Shown: positions 36,574 through 45,888, numbered from the stretch's first letter. The stretch: DNA of 64,000 nucleotides from Streptomyces parvus (GCF_014648875.1 NZ_BMRY01000003.1:496001-560000); one strand, 5' to 3'. Numbers and translations are program-made. Notes: generated from the letters alone by a model not told the origin.

Positions 36574-37497
36574 ATGTCGGATTCCCCGGGTTCCCCGGAC
36601 GCTGCGGCGCGAGCCCGGGACGAGGCGGAGAGCGCGTCGGCGTTCGCCCACCCTCCCGTCGCCCCCGACGCCACCGCCGCCTACGGGGACCACCCCGACC
36701 AGGTCGTCGACTTCTACGCCCCGCGCGACGGCCGCACCGCCGCCCCGCTCGTCGTCCTCCTGCACGGCGGCGCCTGGCGGGCCCCGTACGACCGGGCCCA
36801 TGTCTCCCCGCTCGCGGACTTCCTGGCCCGCCGGGGCTTCGCCGTGGCCAACGTGGAGTACCGGCGCGGCGGCGACGACATCCCGCAGCAGCGCGGCGGT
36901 GAGGAGAGCGCCGGGGCCGCCGGTGCGGGCCCGGTCGCGGGGCGCTGGCCGGAGACCTTCGACGACGTGGCCGCGGCCTTGGACGCGATGCCCGTGCTGG
37001 CCGACCGCGCGCTGCCGGACGCCGATGTGCGGCGGATCGTGGTCACCGGGCACTCCGCGGGCGGGCATCTCGCGCTCTGGGCAGCGGCGCGGCACGTCCT
37101 GCCCGAGGGCTCGCCGTGGCGGCTGCCCGCCCCGCCGCCGCTGCGCGGGGTCGTCGCCCTGGCCCCGATCGCGGACTTCGCGGCGGCGGTGGGCCTCGGG
37201 GTGTGCGGCGGTGCGGTCACGCAGCTCCTGGGCGGGGAGGCCTCATTCGCGGACCGGGCGGCGCACGCCGACCCCGGGGTGCTGCTGCCGACCGGGATCG
37301 CCACCGCGATCGTGCAGGGCGTCGAGGACATCGTCGTACCCAAGGCCGTCTCCGAGGCGTACGTCGACGCGGCGGGCAAGGCCGGCGAGACGGTCGGGCT
37401 GACGCTGCTCGGCGGCGTCGGGCACTTCCCGCTGATCGATCCGGCCGCCGACGCCTGCGCCGTCGTCGCCGAGGAGATCACCCAGCTCGCCTGGTGA
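36574..37497 (+). CDS. Alpha/beta hydrolase, likely kynurenine formamidase
   Basis: The 307-residue hydrolase has oxyanion motif LLHGGAWRAPYDR (about 62-74), nucleophile elbow GHSAGGHLALW (near 158-168) and a late GVGHFPLIDP holding the catalytic His. The HGGAW motif and the position after kynA-kynU suggest it hydrolyses N-formylkynurenine to kynurenine and formate, the missing step between the two neighbours. Other carboxylesterases share these motifs, so this depends on context. ATG 36574 is preceded by a tandem-repeat leader; no strong ribosome-binding site is seen. Confidence 0.8.
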   Translation: MSDSPGSPDAAARARDEAESASAFAHPPVAPDATAAYGDHPDQVVDFYAPRDGRTAAPLVVLLHGGAWRAPYDRAHVSPLADFLARRGFAVANVEYRRGGDDIPQQRGGEESAGAAGAGPVAGRWPETFDDVAAALDAMPVLADRALPDADVRRIVVTGHSAGGHLALWAAARHVLPEGSPWRLPAPPPLRGVVALAPIADFAAAVGLGVCGGAVTQLLGGEASFADRAAHADPGVLLPTGIATAIVQGVEDIVVPKAVSEAYVDAAGKAGETVGLTLLGGVGHFPLIDPAADACAVVAEEITQLAW

Positions 37498-37641
37498 ATT
37501 CTCCGCCTGAATGGTCCGCCCGAATTCCCTGCCCGAGTTCCCTGTCGGACGGGGCTGATTGAGGACCGGAGCTGTCCGCAAGGGTTCCTACCTTGGTCGT
37601 GTTGCCGCTCAGACGGAGTGGAACCGACGAAGGAGATCCTC

Positions 37642-38469
37642 ATGACGATCCTGGTGACCGGAGCCACGGGAACGGTCGGCCGCCGTGTGGTCGAGCAGCT
37701 GCTGGAGCGTGGCGAGCAGGTCCGGGCGCTGACCCGCGACCCGGAGCGGGCGGAGTTCCCGGCGGGGGTCGAGGTCGTCGGCGGCGATCTCACGGACCCG
37801 GCGTCGCTGGCTCCCGCGCTGCACGGGGTGACCGGGCTGCACCTCATCACCTTCGGCGGAGAGTACTTCGCCCCGCTGGAGACCGCTGACGAGATCCTCG
37901 CCCTGGCCGAGGAGGCGGGTGTGCGGCGGGTGACCGTGCTGCACGGCGGCGGGGAGACCCCGGTGGAGACGGCGGTGCGCGCGAGCGATTTCGCGTGGAC
38001 GGTCGTGATGCCGGTGGAGTTCATGGCGAACGCTCTGGAGTGGGCGCCCGGCATCCGGAGCGAGGGCGCGGTGCGCGAACCGTTCGTGGACCGGCTGAGC
38101 GCGATGGTCCACGAGTCGGACATCGGCGCGGTGGCGGCCGTCGCCCTCACCGAGGACGGGCACGGCGGCCAGGAGTACCTGGTCACCGGCCCGCAGGTGC
38201 TGACCGTCCGGGACAAGACGGCGGCCATCGGCGTGGCGCGCGGCGCGGACGTGGAGCTGGTCGAGCTCACCGAGGAGCAGGCGCTGGAGAACTGGCGGGG
38301 CCAGGGCATGGGGGAGGACGTGATCGCGTTCCTGATCGATGTCTACCGGGACACCCCGCTGGAGGGCCGGACCGTCTCCGGCACGGTGGAGAAGGTCACC
38401 GGGCGGCCTGCGCGGACGTTCGCGCAGTGGGCCGAGGAGCACGCGGAGCACTTCCGTACGGAGGCCTGA
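37642..38469 (+). CDS. NAD(P)-binding NmrA-like protein
   Basis: The 275-residue Rossmann-fold protein opens MTILVTGATGTVGRRVVEQLL (glycine motif GATGTVG), followed by ALTRDPERAEFPAGVEVVGGDLTDP, the atypical short-chain dehydrogenase (NmrA/HSCARG) pattern. Such proteins reduce quinones or act as redox sensors. The catalytic Tyr-Lys pair of classic short-chain dehydrogenases is not obvious. AAGGAG lies 8 bases before ATG 37642, so the 8 upstream in-frame residues are not used. Confidence 0.85.
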   Translation: MTILVTGATGTVGRRVVEQLLERGEQVRALTRDPERAEFPAGVEVVGGDLTDPASLAPALHGVTGLHLITFGGEYFAPLETADEILALAEEAGVRRVTVLHGGGETPVETAVRASDFAWTVVMPVEFMANALEWAPGIRSEGAVREPFVDRLSAMVHESDIGAVAAVALTEDGHGGQEYLVTGPQVLTVRDKTAAIGVARGADVELVELTEEQALENWRGQGMGEDVIAFLIDVYRDTPLEGRTVSGTVEKVTGRPARTFAQWAEEHAEHFRTEA

Positions 38470-38577
38470 CCGGGCCCCCGGGGCGGTGCGGGGGAGGCGG
38501 GTAGTCCTTGAGGGGGACGCCCGGGGATCCGTAGCGATGGTGACGACCCGCCGTCCGCCGCCGCCTACCGTGGAAGC

Positions 38578-39918
38578 GTGACCGAGACCCAGACGAAGAC
38601 CAGTAGCCCGGAGTTCCGGGCGGCCGCCGGTGCCTTGGACGGCCTGCGGGAAGACCTCTTCCGCCATGTGTTCGCCTACCGCCCGCTGCCGCCCCTCTCG
38701 CCGGAGGGGCGGTTCATACGCCGGTTGCCCGACGGGCTGAAGCGGGCCGTCGTCTGGGCCCCGCACGCGCTGGTGCTGTTCGCCGCCTTCCTCGTGATGA
38801 TGGCCGGGTTCTCCGAGTGGGAGTACCGCTTCCTGATGGGCGTCGTGCCCGCGATCCCGGTGGCGATGACCCTCATCAGGCCGGTCGCCGCGTTCTGGGC
38901 GTCGATGGTGGCCACCGTCTTCTGCGGGGTCCTCGGCAGCGACGGGCTGTGGGGGCCGAGCGCCTTCATGGCCCAGGTGGTGGTCCTGGTGGTCGTGGCC
39001 GCGCGGACCCGCCCCCGTACCGCGGCCTGGATGTGGCTGCTGACCCTGTTCTTCGGGATGCTGCTGGAAGGCGGCGACCCGTCGATCACCGCGCCCGTGG
39101 TCACCCTCTCCGCCTTCGCGCTGCTCGTCGTCGCCGTGGTCCAGATCCGGCGCGACGCCGAGCGCGAGGTCACCGTGCAGCGCACGGTCACCGCCGTCGA
39201 GCGCGACCGGCGCACGCTGCTGGAGGAGCGCACCACCATCGCCAGGGAGCTGCACGACGTGGTCGCCCACCACATGTCGGTCGTCGCGATCCAGGCCGAG
39301 GCCGCCCCCTACCGGGTCGAGAACCCGCCGCCCGAGCTGGAGCAGGCCTTCGTCACCATCCGGGAGAACGCCGTGGCCGCCCTCACCGAACTGCGCCGCG
39401 TCCTCGGCGTCGTACGGGCGGAGGACTACGAGGCCCCGGACGCCCCGCAGCCCACCCTGGCGGCGCTCGACGGGCTCCTGGACAACGTCCGCGAGACGGG
39501 CCTGGAGACGGAGAAGGTGATCACCGGGGCCGTCCGCGAGCTGCCTCAGGGCGTCGAGCTGTCGGCGTACCGGATCGTGCAGGAGGCCCTGAGCAACAGC
39601 CTGCGGCACGCACCCGGCGCCTCCGCGAGGGTCGAGCTGGGCTACGTCCTCGGCGGGCTCGGGCTGCGCGTGGTCAACGGACCCCCGCGGGGCCTGGTCA
39701 AGCCCTCGCCCGGGGCCGGGCACGGGATCACCGGGATGCGGGAGCGGGTCGCGATGCTGAACGGCGAGATGACGGCCGGGACCACGGACGACGGCGGGTA
39801 CGAGGTCGCCGTGTTCCTCCCCGTACCGCTGTCCGAGCAGCCGGAGCGCCCCGAGTCAGGGGGCGCGGCCGAGGGCAACGCCGACACCGTCGTCATCGAC
39901 CGGGACGGCCGGGCATGA
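38578..39918 (+). CDS. Two-component sensor histidine kinase
   Basis: The 446-residue membrane kinase has about five to six transmembrane helices (about 58-200), a HisKA_3 dimerisation box ERTTIARELHDVVAHHMSVVAIQAEA with the phospho-His near residue 224, and an HATPase domain with N-box RIVQEALSNSLRHAP and a late GHGITGMRERVAML. The usual DxG box reads VVNGPPRG instead, a variation I know from other Streptomyces NarL-type kinases. It pairs with the response regulator that overlaps it by 4 bases (ATGA). The signal is unknown. GTG start at 38578. Confidence 0.92.
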   Translation: MTETQTKTSSPEFRAAAGALDGLREDLFRHVFAYRPLPPLSPEGRFIRRLPDGLKRAVVWAPHALVLFAAFLVMMAGFSEWEYRFLMGVVPAIPVAMTLIRPVAAFWASMVATVFCGVLGSDGLWGPSAFMAQVVVLVVVAARTRPRTAAWMWLLTLFFGMLLEGGDPSITAPVVTLSAFALLVVAVVQIRRDAEREVTVQRTVTAVERDRRTLLEERTTIARELHDVVAHHMSVVAIQAEAAPYRVENPPPELEQAFVTIRENAVAALTELRRVLGVVRAEDYEAPDAPQPTLAALDGLLDNVRETGLETEKVITGAVRELPQGVELSAYRIVQEALSNSLRHAPGASARVELGYVLGGLGLRVVNGPPRGLVKPSPGAGHGITGMRERVAMLNGEMTAGTTDDGGYEVAVFLPVPLSEQPERPESGGAAEGNADTVVIDRDGRA

Positions 39919-40583
39919 GCGACACCGACATCCGGGTCCTGATCGTCGACGACCAGATGATGGTCCGCGAGGGCTTCTCGGTCCTGCTCAACGCGATGCC
40001 CGGGATCACCGTCGTGGGCGAGGCGCTGGACGGCCGGCAGGCGCTCGACCAGGTCGCCGCCCTGCGCCCGGACGTCGTCCTGATGGACATCCGCATGCCC
40101 GAGATGAACGGCATCGAGGCGACCCGCGAGATCGTCGCCCGGGACGCCGACGCGAAGGTCCTGGTGCTGACGACCTTCGACCTCGACGAGTACGTCTACC
40201 AGGCACTGCGGGCCGGGGCCTCGGGCTTCCTCCTCAAGGACGCCTCGGCCCGGCAGCTCGCCGACGGCGTGCGGGTGGTGGCCTCGGGCGAGGCGCTGCT
40301 CGCCCCGACGGTCACCCGGCGCCTGATCACCGAGTTCTCCAAACTCGCCGAGACGCCGCGCCCGCCCGCCCTGGCCCGGATCGGGGATCTCACCGAGCGC
40401 GAGACGGAGGTGCTCGTCCTCATCGCGCAGGGGCTCTCCAACGCGGAGATCGCCTCGCATCTGATCGTCGCCGAGTCCACGATCAAGACGCATGTGAGCC
40501 GCATCCTGGTGAAGCTGGGGCTGCGCGACCGGACGCAGGCGGCGGTGTTCGCGTACGAGGCGCGGCTGGTCACTCCGGGGTAG
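39915..40583 (+). CDS. NarL/LuxR-type response regulator
   Basis: The 222-residue regulator has a receiver domain (VLIVDDQMMVREGF, acceptor Asp in DVVLMDIRMPEMNG near residue 58, VLVLTTFDLDEYVYQAL) and a C-terminal LuxR helix-turn-helix (LTERETEVLVLIAQGLSNAEIASHLIVAESTIKTHVSRILVKL). It should bind DNA when phosphorylated by the kinase encoded just before it. The P450 gene 53 bases downstream is a possible target or operon member. Confidence 0.95.
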   Translation: MSDTDIRVLIVDDQMMVREGFSVLLNAMPGITVVGEALDGRQALDQVAALRPDVVLMDIRMPEMNGIEATREIVARDADAKVLVLTTFDLDEYVYQALRAGASGFLLKDASARQLADGVRVVASGEALLAPTVTRRLITEFSKLAETPRPPALARIGDLTERETEVLVLIAQGLSNAEIASHLIVAESTIKTHVSRILVKLGLRDRTQAAVFAYEARLVTPG

Positions 40584-40636
40584 CCGGACCGTGCCGGACC
40601 CCTTGCGGCGGGCGCGGGCGCGGGTAGCGTCGGGCC

Positions 40637-41842
40637 ATGCACGTGTCCTTCGACCCATGGTCGCCCGCGTTCGTCGCCGATCCCTACCCCGCCTACACCG
40701 CGCTGCGCGCCGCCGGCCGCGCGCACTGGTTCGAGCCGACGGGGCAGTGGCTGATCCCGCACCACTCCGACGTATCGGCCCTGCTGCGCGACCGGCGGCT
40801 CGGGCGTACGTATCTGCACCGCTTCAGCCACGAGGAGTTCGGCCGGACCCCGCCGCCGCCCGAGCACGAGCCGTTCACCACGCTCAACGGGCAGGGCATC
40901 CTCGATCTGGAGGCCCCCGACCATCCCCGGATCCGGCGGCTGATCTCCAAGGCGTTCACCCCGCGTACGGTCGAGAACCTCGCCCCGACCGTGCGGCGGC
41001 TGGCGGCCGAGCTGGTCGACGCGTTCGTGGCGAAGGGCGGCGGTGACCTGCTGGCGGAGGTCGCGGAGCCGCTGCCGGTCGCCGTCATCGCGGAGATGCT
41101 GGGTGTCCCGGAGGCGGACCGGGGGCTGCTGCGGCCCTGGTCGGCGGCGATCTGCGGGATGTTCGAGCTGAACCCGTCGGAGGAGACGGCGGCCGCCGCC
41201 GTCCGCGCCTCCGTGGACTTCTCCACGTATCTGCGCGGCCTCATCACCGAGCGGCGGGCGAACCCCGGCGACGACCTGATCTCGGCGCTCATCGCCGCCC
41301 ACGACGAGGGCGAGCGGCTGACCGAGCAGGAGATGATCTCCACCTGTGTGCTGCTGCTGAACGCGGGCCACGAGGCGACGGTGAACACCACCGTCAACGG
41401 CTGGCGGACCCTCTTCCACCACCCGGAGCAGCTGGCCGCCCTGCGCGCCGACCCCGCGCTGCTGCCCACCGCGATCGAGGAGCTGCTGCGCTACGACACC
41501 CCGTTGCAGATGTTCGAGCGCTGGGTGCTGGACGACATCGAGATCGACGGCCAGGTGATCGGGCGGGGCGCGGAGGTGGCGCTGCTGTTCGGCTCGGCCA
41601 ACCGGGACCCGGAGCGGTTCGCGCGCCCGGACGTCCTGGATCTGTCGCGTACGGACAACCCGCACATCACCTTCGGCGCGGGCATCCACTTCTGCCTGGG
41701 TGCCCCGCTGGCCCGGCTGGAGCTCGCCGCGTCCTTCGGGGAGCTGCTGCGGAAGGCGCCGGCACTGCGGATGACGGCGGAGCCGGAGTGGCAGCCGGGG
41801 TATGTGATCCGGGGGCTGAAGGAGCTGCGGGCGGAGGTGTAG
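40637..41842 (+). CDS. Cytochrome P450
   Basis: The 401-residue haem monooxygenase has the I-helix AGHEATVN, the K-helix ExxR in EELLRYDTPLQMFERW (near 281), and the haem loop FGAGIHFCLGAPLARLE with the Cys thiolate near residue 352. The length is typical for soluble bacterial P450s. It needs ferredoxin and reductase partners, neither of which is adjacent. Substrate unknown. It follows the two-component genes in the same direction. Confidence 0.95.
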   Translation: MHVSFDPWSPAFVADPYPAYTALRAAGRAHWFEPTGQWLIPHHSDVSALLRDRRLGRTYLHRFSHEEFGRTPPPPEHEPFTTLNGQGILDLEAPDHPRIRRLISKAFTPRTVENLAPTVRRLAAELVDAFVAKGGGDLLAEVAEPLPVAVIAEMLGVPEADRGLLRPWSAAICGMFELNPSEETAAAAVRASVDFSTYLRGLITERRANPGDDLISALIAAHDEGERLTEQEMISTCVLLLNAGHEATVNTTVNGWRTLFHHPEQLAALRADPALLPTAIEELLRYDTPLQMFERWVLDDIEIDGQVIGRGAEVALLFGSANRDPERFARPDVLDLSRTDNPHITFGAGIHFCLGAPLARLELAASFGELLRKAPALRMTAEPEWQPGYVIRGLKELRAEV

Positions 41843-41865
41843 ATCTGTCGGCCGGGGGCGCGGGC

Positions 41866-42201
41866 TCAGCAGGGCGGCCCGCAGTCCTCCAGGGCCTGGG
41901 GGGCGCCCAGCACGTCGAAGCCGTATCCGAAGGCGGTGAGGGCGGAGAGGGCGGCGAGCAGTCCCAGCGCGGGGCGCCACCGGCCCCGTACGAGGGAGAA
42001 GAGGACCAGGGCCGCGGTCGCCCCGCCGAGAAGCATGACGGGGACGCCCAGCAGGAGGACCCTCGCGGCGGTCTCGCCCTCGAAGGCGCCGGAGAGGCCC
42101 CGCCTGCCGTACGGGAACCAGACCGCGATTCCCACGAGGGCGCCGAGCACGGCGGTGGCGAAGCCTGCGGTGCCGGTGACGGCTTCTCTTCGGGTCTCCA
42201 T
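41866..42201 (-). CDS. Small membrane protein (three to four helices)
   Basis: The 111-residue protein has hydrophobic segments GTAGFATAVLGALVGIAVWF, VLLLGVPVMLLGGATAALVLF and ALGLLAALSALTAFGYGFDV, ending in DCGPPC. I do not recognise a family. The start is ATG 42201, following interspersed-repeat copy B. It is convergent with the P450 gene (23-base gap). Confidence 0.6.
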   Translation of the reverse strand: METRREAVTGTAGFATAVLGALVGIAVWFPYGRRGLSGAFEGETAARVLLLGVPVMLLGGATAALVLFSLVRGRWRPALGLLAALSALTAFGYGFDVLGAPQALEDCGPPC

Positions 42202-42240
42202 GAGCGGGGAGACGCGGGTGGGCGCGGGCGCGGTTCCATT

Positions 42241-42289
42241 CAAGCCCCTCCGGCGATCGAGGAGCGGGGGCACGGGGGCAGCGCCCCCG
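42241..42289 (+). repeat. 49-bp interspersed repeat, copy B
   Basis: This copy matches 31901-31949 at 46 of 49 positions and ends in the same GGGGGC/GCCCCC hairpin. It lies in the gap between two minus-strand genes. Confidence 0.9.
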
Positions 42290-42305
42290 AAACAGCGCCC
42301 CGAAA

Positions 42306-42578
42306 TCACGTCAGCGGGTACGACTTCCGCCCCGACGCCTCGTCGATCTCGTCGTGCGCCTTGGTCAGCAGTTTCATCGCCAGTTCGTTCAGCGCCCTGG
42401 CCCCCGCGATCTCCTCGCCCACCCGCTGCTGGTCGGCGTCCGAGGGATGGCGGCTGGCGTAGCCGTGGGCGCGTACCTCTGTTCCGTCGGAGAGGCGGAC
42501 GAGCGCCGCCGCGCGCGTGCGGTGGGTGTCCTCCTCGAATTCGAGGTCGATGTGCCATCCGACAGCGATCCTGGTCAT
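42306..42578 (-). CDS. DUF1876-like small protein
   Basis: The 90-residue protein matches the DUF1876 pattern (dsRNA-binding-like alpha/beta fold). It starts MTRIAVGWHIDLEFEEDTHRTRAAALVRLSDGTEV, continues GYASRHPSDADQQRVGEEIAGARALNELA and ends in a helix. Function unknown. I chose ATG 42578, 6 bases after GGAGG; a GTG at 42587 is less likely. Confidence 0.8.
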   Translation of the reverse strand: MTRIAVGWHIDLEFEEDTHRTRAAALVRLSDGTEVRAHGYASRHPSDADQQRVGEEIAGARALNELAMKLLTKAHDEIDEASGRKSYPLT

Positions 42579-42627
42579 GACGGTCACCTCCGGGACCTGG
42601 CGGTGGGGGACGGCTCCGGGCCGTCTC

Positions 42628-43512
42628 CTACCAGCGTGCGCCCGCCGCCGCGTCCGCGCTCGCCGGGCCCGGCAGCATCAGCCCCCAGGCGCCCGCCCGG
42701 ACCGTCCAGGTCCGGGTCCGCACCGGCCCCCCGGTCTGTATGTCCGCCCGGTAGCGGAAGTCCGCGCCGGAGACCGTGACGGCCTTGGCCTCCACGGTCA
42801 CGTCCTCGCCGGAACCGGTGCGGACGACGACGTCGGCGAGGCCCCCGCCGCCCTGGGAGGTCACCGAGAGGTCCCGGACCGGCGTGTCCAGATCGCTCAG
42901 CAGCACCCCGTCCGCCTCGATGCGCAGGCGGTGCGTGCCCGGGTTCGTCGAGGCGGCGACCGGGGCCGGGCGGACCAGGGAGGTGACCAGCGACCGGCAG
43001 GTGTCCCAGACGGCCGTGACGCCCGCGTGCGGGGTGCCGGAGCCGGGCGGCGGGGGAGGCGGGGCCGGGATGCGCAGGCGGCCCAGGACCACGCCGTCGC
43101 TGTCGTCGACCAGCAGGTCCAGGCGGCGCACCGCACCGTCCAGCGCGGTCCGGGCGGCCGCCACAGCCCCCCGGGGGACACCGAGGGCGTGGGCCACCTC
43201 CAGCGCGTGGGCCGCGCCGACGGGGATCAGGGAGAGGACGCCGGCGGCCAGCTCCCGTTCGCGGTGCAGCTGGGCGACGGCGCGCAGCAGCGCGTGGTCG
43301 TCACCGACGACGACGGGCCGGCGCGCACCCCGCCGGGACAGGGCCCGGGCGAACTCCTCGGGGGTGTCCGGAAGGCAGATCTTGGCGTGCGCACCGGCGC
43401 TCAGCACGTCCTTGGCGATACGGACGGACTCGCCGTCACTCCGGCGGGCGACCGGGTCGATGACCACCAGGAGCTGGTCGTCACCGTCGCCGGGGGGCTC
43501 TGCAGCCGACAC
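42628..43512 (-). CDS. Diacylglycerol-kinase-like protein
   Basis: The 294-residue protein has the DAGK/NAD-kinase-like two-domain layout. An N-terminal nucleotide-binding part (LLVVIDPVARRSDGESVRIA, RRPVVVGDDHALLRAVAQLH, LIPVGAAHALEVAHALGVP) is followed by a beta-rich C-terminal lobe. In true kinases the loop reads GGDGT and GTGND; here these are VVGDDHAL and VGAAHAL, so key phosphate-binding residues are changed and kinase activity is uncertain. GTG 43512 with GGAAGG 6 bases before it is the best start. Confidence 0.72.
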   Translation of the reverse strand: MSAAEPPGDGDDQLLVVIDPVARRSDGESVRIAKDVLSAGAHAKICLPDTPEEFARALSRRGARRPVVVGDDHALLRAVAQLHRERELAAGVLSLIPVGAAHALEVAHALGVPRGAVAAARTALDGAVRRLDLLVDDSDGVVLGRLRIPAPPPPPPGSGTPHAGVTAVWDTCRSLVTSLVRPAPVAASTNPGTHRLRIEADGVLLSDLDTPVRDLSVTSQGGGGLADVVVRTGSGEDVTVEAKAVTVSGADFRYRADIQTGGPVRTRTWTVRAGAWGLMLPGPASADAAAGARW

Positions 43513-43546
43513 CTCGGTCCTTCCTCGGGTAGCATCTTGGTGCAAG

Positions 43547-43574
43547 AGCCCCTTGCGCTATTGCGCCAGGGGCT
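43547..43574. promoter_or_regulatory. Hairpin in the DAGK-purA intergenic region
   Basis: A 12-bp stem with one mismatch (43547-43558 with 43563-43574) lies in the ~190-bp gap between divergent genes, followed by a smaller perfect 7-bp hairpin (43615-43621 with 43628-43634) before purA. These may be leader structures; no known riboswitch was recognised. Confidence 0.45.
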
Positions 43575-43698
43575 TCGTCTATTCCGGGGCACCCGGTTCG
43601 ACGGCTCAGGCTTTGCCGTACATCGTCGTACGGCAGGTACGACCTTGACGTACGCCCCCTGACCTTGGACATGCCCCGCCCGGAAGGGGTGTACGCCT

Positions 43699-44982
43699 GT
43701 GCCCGCACTTGTGCTGCTCGGTGCTCAGTGGGGTGACGAGGGCAAGGGGAAGGCCACCGATCTCCTCGGTGGATCCGTGGACTATGTCGTGCGATACCAG
43801 GGCGGTAACAACGCCGGTCACACGGTCGTCGTAGGCGACCAGAAGTACGCACTTCATCTCCTCCCCTCCGGAATCCTGTCGCCGGGTTGTACCCCGGTCA
43901 TCGGGAACGGTGTCGTGGTCGACCCGGCGGTCCTGCTCTCCGAGCTGAGCGGTCTGAACGAGCGAGGCGTCGACACGTCCAAGCTTCTGATCAGCGGCAA
44001 CGCTCATTTGATCACTCCGTACAACGTCACGCTCGACAAGGTGACCGAGCGCTTCCTCGGGAAGCGCAAGATCGGCACGACGGGCCGGGGTATCGGTCCG
44101 ACGTACGCCGACAAGATCAACCGGGTGGGGATCCGCGTCCAGGACCTCTACGACGAGTCGATCCTGGAGCAGAAGGTGGAGGCGGCCCTGGAGCAGAAGA
44201 ACCAGCTCCTGGCCAAGGTCTTCAACCGCCGGGCCATCGAGGCCGGCAAGGTCGTCGAGGACATGCTCCAGTACGCGGAGCAGATCAAGCCGTTCGTCGC
44301 CGACACGACCCTGATCCTGAACGAAGCCATCGACGACGGCAAGGTCGTGCTCTTCGAGGGCGGCCAGGGCACCCTGCTCGACGTCGACCACGGCACGTAC
44401 CCCTTCGTCACCTCGTCGAACCCGACGGCGGGCGGTGCCTGCACCGGCGCCGGTGTCGGCCCGACGAAGATCAGCCGCGTCATCGGCATCCTCAAGGCCT
44501 ATACGACGCGGGTGGGCGCCGGTCCGTTCCCGACCGAGCTGTTCGACGAGGACGGCGAGGCGCTGCGGCGTATCGGCGGCGAGCGCGGTGTCACCACCGG
44601 CCGTGACCGCCGCTGCGGCTGGTTCGACGCCCCGATCGCGCGGTACGCGACCCGGGTGAACGGCCTGACCGACTTCTTCCTCACCAAGCTGGACGTCCTC
44701 ACCGGCTGGGAGCGGATCCCGGTCTGCGTGGCGTACGAGATCGACGGCAAGCGCGTCGAGGAGCTCCCGTACAACCAGACCGACTTCCACCACGCGAAGC
44801 CGATCTACGAGACCCTGCCGGGCTGGTCCGAGGACATCACCAAGGCCAAGACCTTCTCCGACCTGCCGAAGAACGCGCAGGGCTACGTGAAGGCGCTGGA
44901 GGAGATGTCGGGCGCCCCGATCTCCGCGATCGGCGTCGGCCCCGGCCGGACCGAGACGATCGAGATCAACTCGTTCCTGTAG
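43699..44982 (+). CDS. purA: Adenylosuccinate synthetase
   Basis: The enzyme joins IMP and aspartate with GTP to give adenylosuccinate, the first committed step to AMP. The 427-residue length is typical. Signatures are [19 protein letters not shown] at the N-terminus, [25 protein letters not shown] and [15 protein letters not shown] start at 43699. It appears to be a single-gene unit closed by a strong hairpin. Confidence 0.97.
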   Translation: MPALVLLGAQWGDEGKGKATDLLGGSVDYVVRYQGGNNAGHTVVVGDQKYALHLLPSGILSPGCTPVIGNGVVVDPAVLLSELSGLNERGVDTSKLLISGNAHLITPYNVTLDKVTERFLGKRKIGTTGRGIGPTYADKINRVGIRVQDLYDESILEQKVEAALEQKNQLLAKVFNRRAIEAGKVVEDMLQYAEQIKPFVADTTLILNEAIDDGKVVLFEGGQGTLLDVDHGTYPFVTSSNPTAGGACTGAGVGPTKISRVIGILKAYTTRVGAGPFPTELFDEDGEALRRIGGERGVTTGRDRRCGWFDAPIARYATRVNGLTDFFLTKLDVLTGWERIPVCVAYEIDGKRVEELPYNQTDFHHAKPIYETLPGWSEDITKAKTFSDLPKNAQGYVKALEEMSGAPISAIGVGPGRTETIEINSFL

Positions 44983-44995
44983 GCGGTGCCGTGTC

Positions 44996-45042
44996 CGTGG
45001 GGCCCGGGACCGGATCGCGATGATCCGGTCCCGGGCCCCACG
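44996..45042 (+). terminator. Terminator of purA
   Basis: A perfect 21-bp stem (44996-45016 with 45022-45042) is followed by GCTTTT. Confidence 0.85.
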
Positions 45043-45228
45043 GCTTTTCCGCAGGCCGTCGCGTGCCCGCCTCAGCCGGGGTCCGTGCAACCGCCGGCCG
45101 GCCCCCTCTCCCCCGCACCGAACTGCTCCGGCTCAAGCCAGGAGCAACGAGTAGCCGTGCAGCGACACTTCGCTCGTCGTGCGGGGCCGACGAGGATTTC
45201 ATCGCGATGACGTGGAACCGATGCGTCT

Positions 45229-45888
45229 GTGCGGACACCTGTTGTTGTGGACCTTCCCTTGCATGAACGAGTCAGGTCCGGTGATCGGGCTGCGTTCGCC
45301 GAGATCTTCGACGAGCACGCACGCGTCGTCTATGCCCATGCGGTCCGGACGACAGGCGACCGGGCTCTGTCCGAGGACATCATGTCGCTCACCTTTCTGG
45401 AGGCTTGGCGGCTTCGGGACAAGCTGCGTGGGGAGGTCAGAAGCGTGCGGGCATGGTTACTCGGCATCGCGACGAATGTGATGCGCAACACTGCCCGGGC
45501 GGCGCGTCGGCACCGGGAGGCGATGTCCCGTCTGCCACTGCCGGAAGCGACGCCTGACTTCTCGGAGCAGGTGGTCGGGCAGATGGCCGACGTCCAGCGG
45601 CTGGCCGCTGCGACGAAAGCCCTCCAAGGCTTGAGGAGGAGCGAGCGCGAGGTGTTCTTGCTGGTCGTCTGGTCCGATCTGGGGTACGCGGCGGCCGCTG
45701 AGGCACTGGGACTTCCTGTGGGCACCGTGCGCTCACGGCTCTCACGGGCGAGGCAGAAGCTGCGCAAGCTGGTCGAGGAGGAACTTGGAGCAGATCCCTC
45801 TCCTGCGGAACTGCGGCCGGGCAGTGGACACATATCGCAGAGCGGGGCAGGCGGGGCCCGCACAGTCCACAGAGGGAGCACACGATGA
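45229..45888 (+). CDS. ECF-type RNA polymerase sigma factor
   Basis: The 219-residue factor has sigma region 2 (FAEIFDEHARVVYAHAVRTTGDRALSEDIMSLTFLEAWRL, about 23-62) and region 4 (LQGLRRSEREVFLLVVWSDLGYAAAAEALGLPVGTVRSRLSRARQKL, about 132-180). It should direct RNA polymerase to a small regulon. The downstream gene overlaps by 4 bases (ATGA) and encodes a membrane protein, the usual arrangement for control by a membrane partner. I prefer GTG 45229; GTG 45247 is an alternative start. The 246 bases after purA hold only its terminator and no promoter I can define. Confidence 0.92.
   Translation: MRTPVVVDLPLHERVRSGDRAAFAEIFDEHARVVYAHAVRTTGDRALSEDIMSLTFLEAWRLRDKLRGEVRSVRAWLLGIATNVMRNTARAARRHREAMSRLPLPEATPDFSEQVVGQMADVQRLAAATKALQGLRRSEREVFLLVVWSDLGYAAAAEALGLPVGTVRSRLSRARQKLRKLVEEELGADPSPAELRPGSGHISQSGAGGARTVHRGSTR

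Noticed and set aside
45180..45228. An autoregulated ECF promoter (GGAAC near 45214)
   Set aside because: No suitable -10 motif lies at 16-17 bp from the GGAAC, so the match is likely chance.
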